From: Candidatus Roizmanbacteria bacterium CG22_combo_CG10-13_8_21_14_all_34_12
GTDB taxonomy: Bacteria; Patescibacteriota; Microgenomatia; UBA1406; GWC2-37-13
Length of the DNA: 5,002 bases
Assembly (NCBI GenBank): GCA_002786595.1
Contig: PCTC01000075.1
Span: 1-5,002 of the forward strand
Direction of reading: 5' to 3'
A model generated the notes under the pieces. That model was given only the letters and a program-made list of their open reading frames with translations, did not search any database and had not been told where the DNA came from. The position numbers and the translations under genes are program-made. Positions 4,673-5,002 of this stretch are shown here, in pieces. Within the stretch, counting starts at the first letter, position 1; every line of letters starts with the position of its first letter.

Positions 4673-5002
4673 ATGATTGCTTACGACACTGATCTCAAAA
4701 TATTTTATTCTACTTTAATCAATGATAGTAAGTATTTTGGCGGGTTTGGGACAAGAGAAATGGGCGATGGCCGTAAAATTGATACGGCTATTAATTTTGC
4801 TCAAACAAATATTCCCAATTTCAAAACAATCGTTATTCCCGAACAAATTCACTCCACCAATGTGACAAATTTTAGTGCCAATTTGATTGATAATGTCGAA
4901 AAGGTTTCCGAGACCGATGGAATTATCACGAAAGATATAAATTCGGTTTTGACGATCATTACAGCAGACTGTTGCCCCATCATGTTCGTGGACAAAAGGC
5001 AA
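4673..5002 (+). CDS. pgeF: PgeF/YfiH peptidoglycan editing factor, 3' end cut by window
   Basis: The ATG at 4673 opens a frame with no stop through 5002, giving the first 110 residues of a protein usually about 250 long. The family (Cu-oxidase_4, formerly DUF152, laccase-domain YfiH) is recognised by FGTRE near residues 25-29, PEQIHSTNV (56-64), ETDGIIT (80-86) and the ADCCPIMFVD block (98-107). Two of the three expected metal ligands are visible, His60 in QxHS and Cys100 in ADC; the third, in a downstream HAGWRG-type motif, lies outside the window. PgeF removes L-Ser wrongly added in place of L-Ala to UDP-MurNAc. Other members act on purine nucleosides. Its position directly after the Mur ligase supports the cell-wall role. 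No Shine-Dalgarno sequence is seen, and a repeat array abuts the start codon. Confidence 0.94.
   Translation, partial: MIAYDTDLKIFYSTLINDSKYFGGFGTREMGDGRKIDTAINFAQTNIPNFKTIVIPEQIHSTNVTNFSANLIDNVEKVSETDGIITKDINSVLTIITADCCPIMFVDKRQ

Noticed and set aside
4715..5002. Open frame on the minus strand at the right edge
   Set aside because: It is antisense to the plus-strand frame from 4673, which has clear PgeF motifs (QIHS, ADCCP); the minus-strand product shows no family features.

Overview
The window is an AT-rich division and cell-wall (dcw) gene cluster read entirely on the + strand. It contains mraZ, rsmH (mraW), a small FtsL-like gene, ftsI (class B penicillin-binding protein), a short murE-like Mur ligase, and the 5' part of pgeF (yfiH), which runs off the right edge. 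The gene order, the low GC, the compact proteins, the Mur ligase lacking its N-terminal UDP-binding domain, and the absence of any clear Shine-Dalgarno sequence before the six starts together suggest a Candidate Phyla Radiation (Patescibacteria) bacterium, perhaps of the Microgenomates group. That placement is inferred, not proven. Stops are read with the ordinary bacterial code; rsmH ends in TGA.

Layout. Bases 1-51 hold a near-consensus sigma70 promoter whose predicted start falls at the mraZ ATG, so the mRNA looks leaderless or nearly so. Four TGG repeats at an exact 10-bp spacing cross the -10 box, the predicted start site and the first codons, and look like a MraZ autoregulatory operator. 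mraZ and rsmH are 9 bases apart, rsmH overlaps the FtsL-like gene by 4 bases (ATGA), and ftsI follows 23 bases later. A 209-base non-coding gap separates ftsI from murE, and a 79-base gap separates murE from pgeF.

The genes form one pathway set. MraZ regulates the cluster, RsmH methylates 16S rRNA, FtsL-like and FtsI belong to the septal synthesis complex, the Mur ligase extends the stem peptide of the cell-wall precursor, and PgeF removes wrongly incorporated serine from that precursor. The usual next genes (murF, mraY, murD, ftsW, murG) are not between murE and pgeF.

The least ordinary feature is the sequence at the gene junctions. Three of the five are built from degenerate short tandem units. 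These are 7-bp ATTAAG[T/A] units between mraZ and rsmH, 7-bp NTTAAAN units in two opposed arms between ftsI and murE, and 9-bp AATNCNACN units in two opposed arms around the murE-pgeF junction. Several arrays run into the 3' end of the upstream gene and stop at or within a few bases of the next ATG. The murE array is in frame and encodes an Asn/Thr-rich C-terminal tail.
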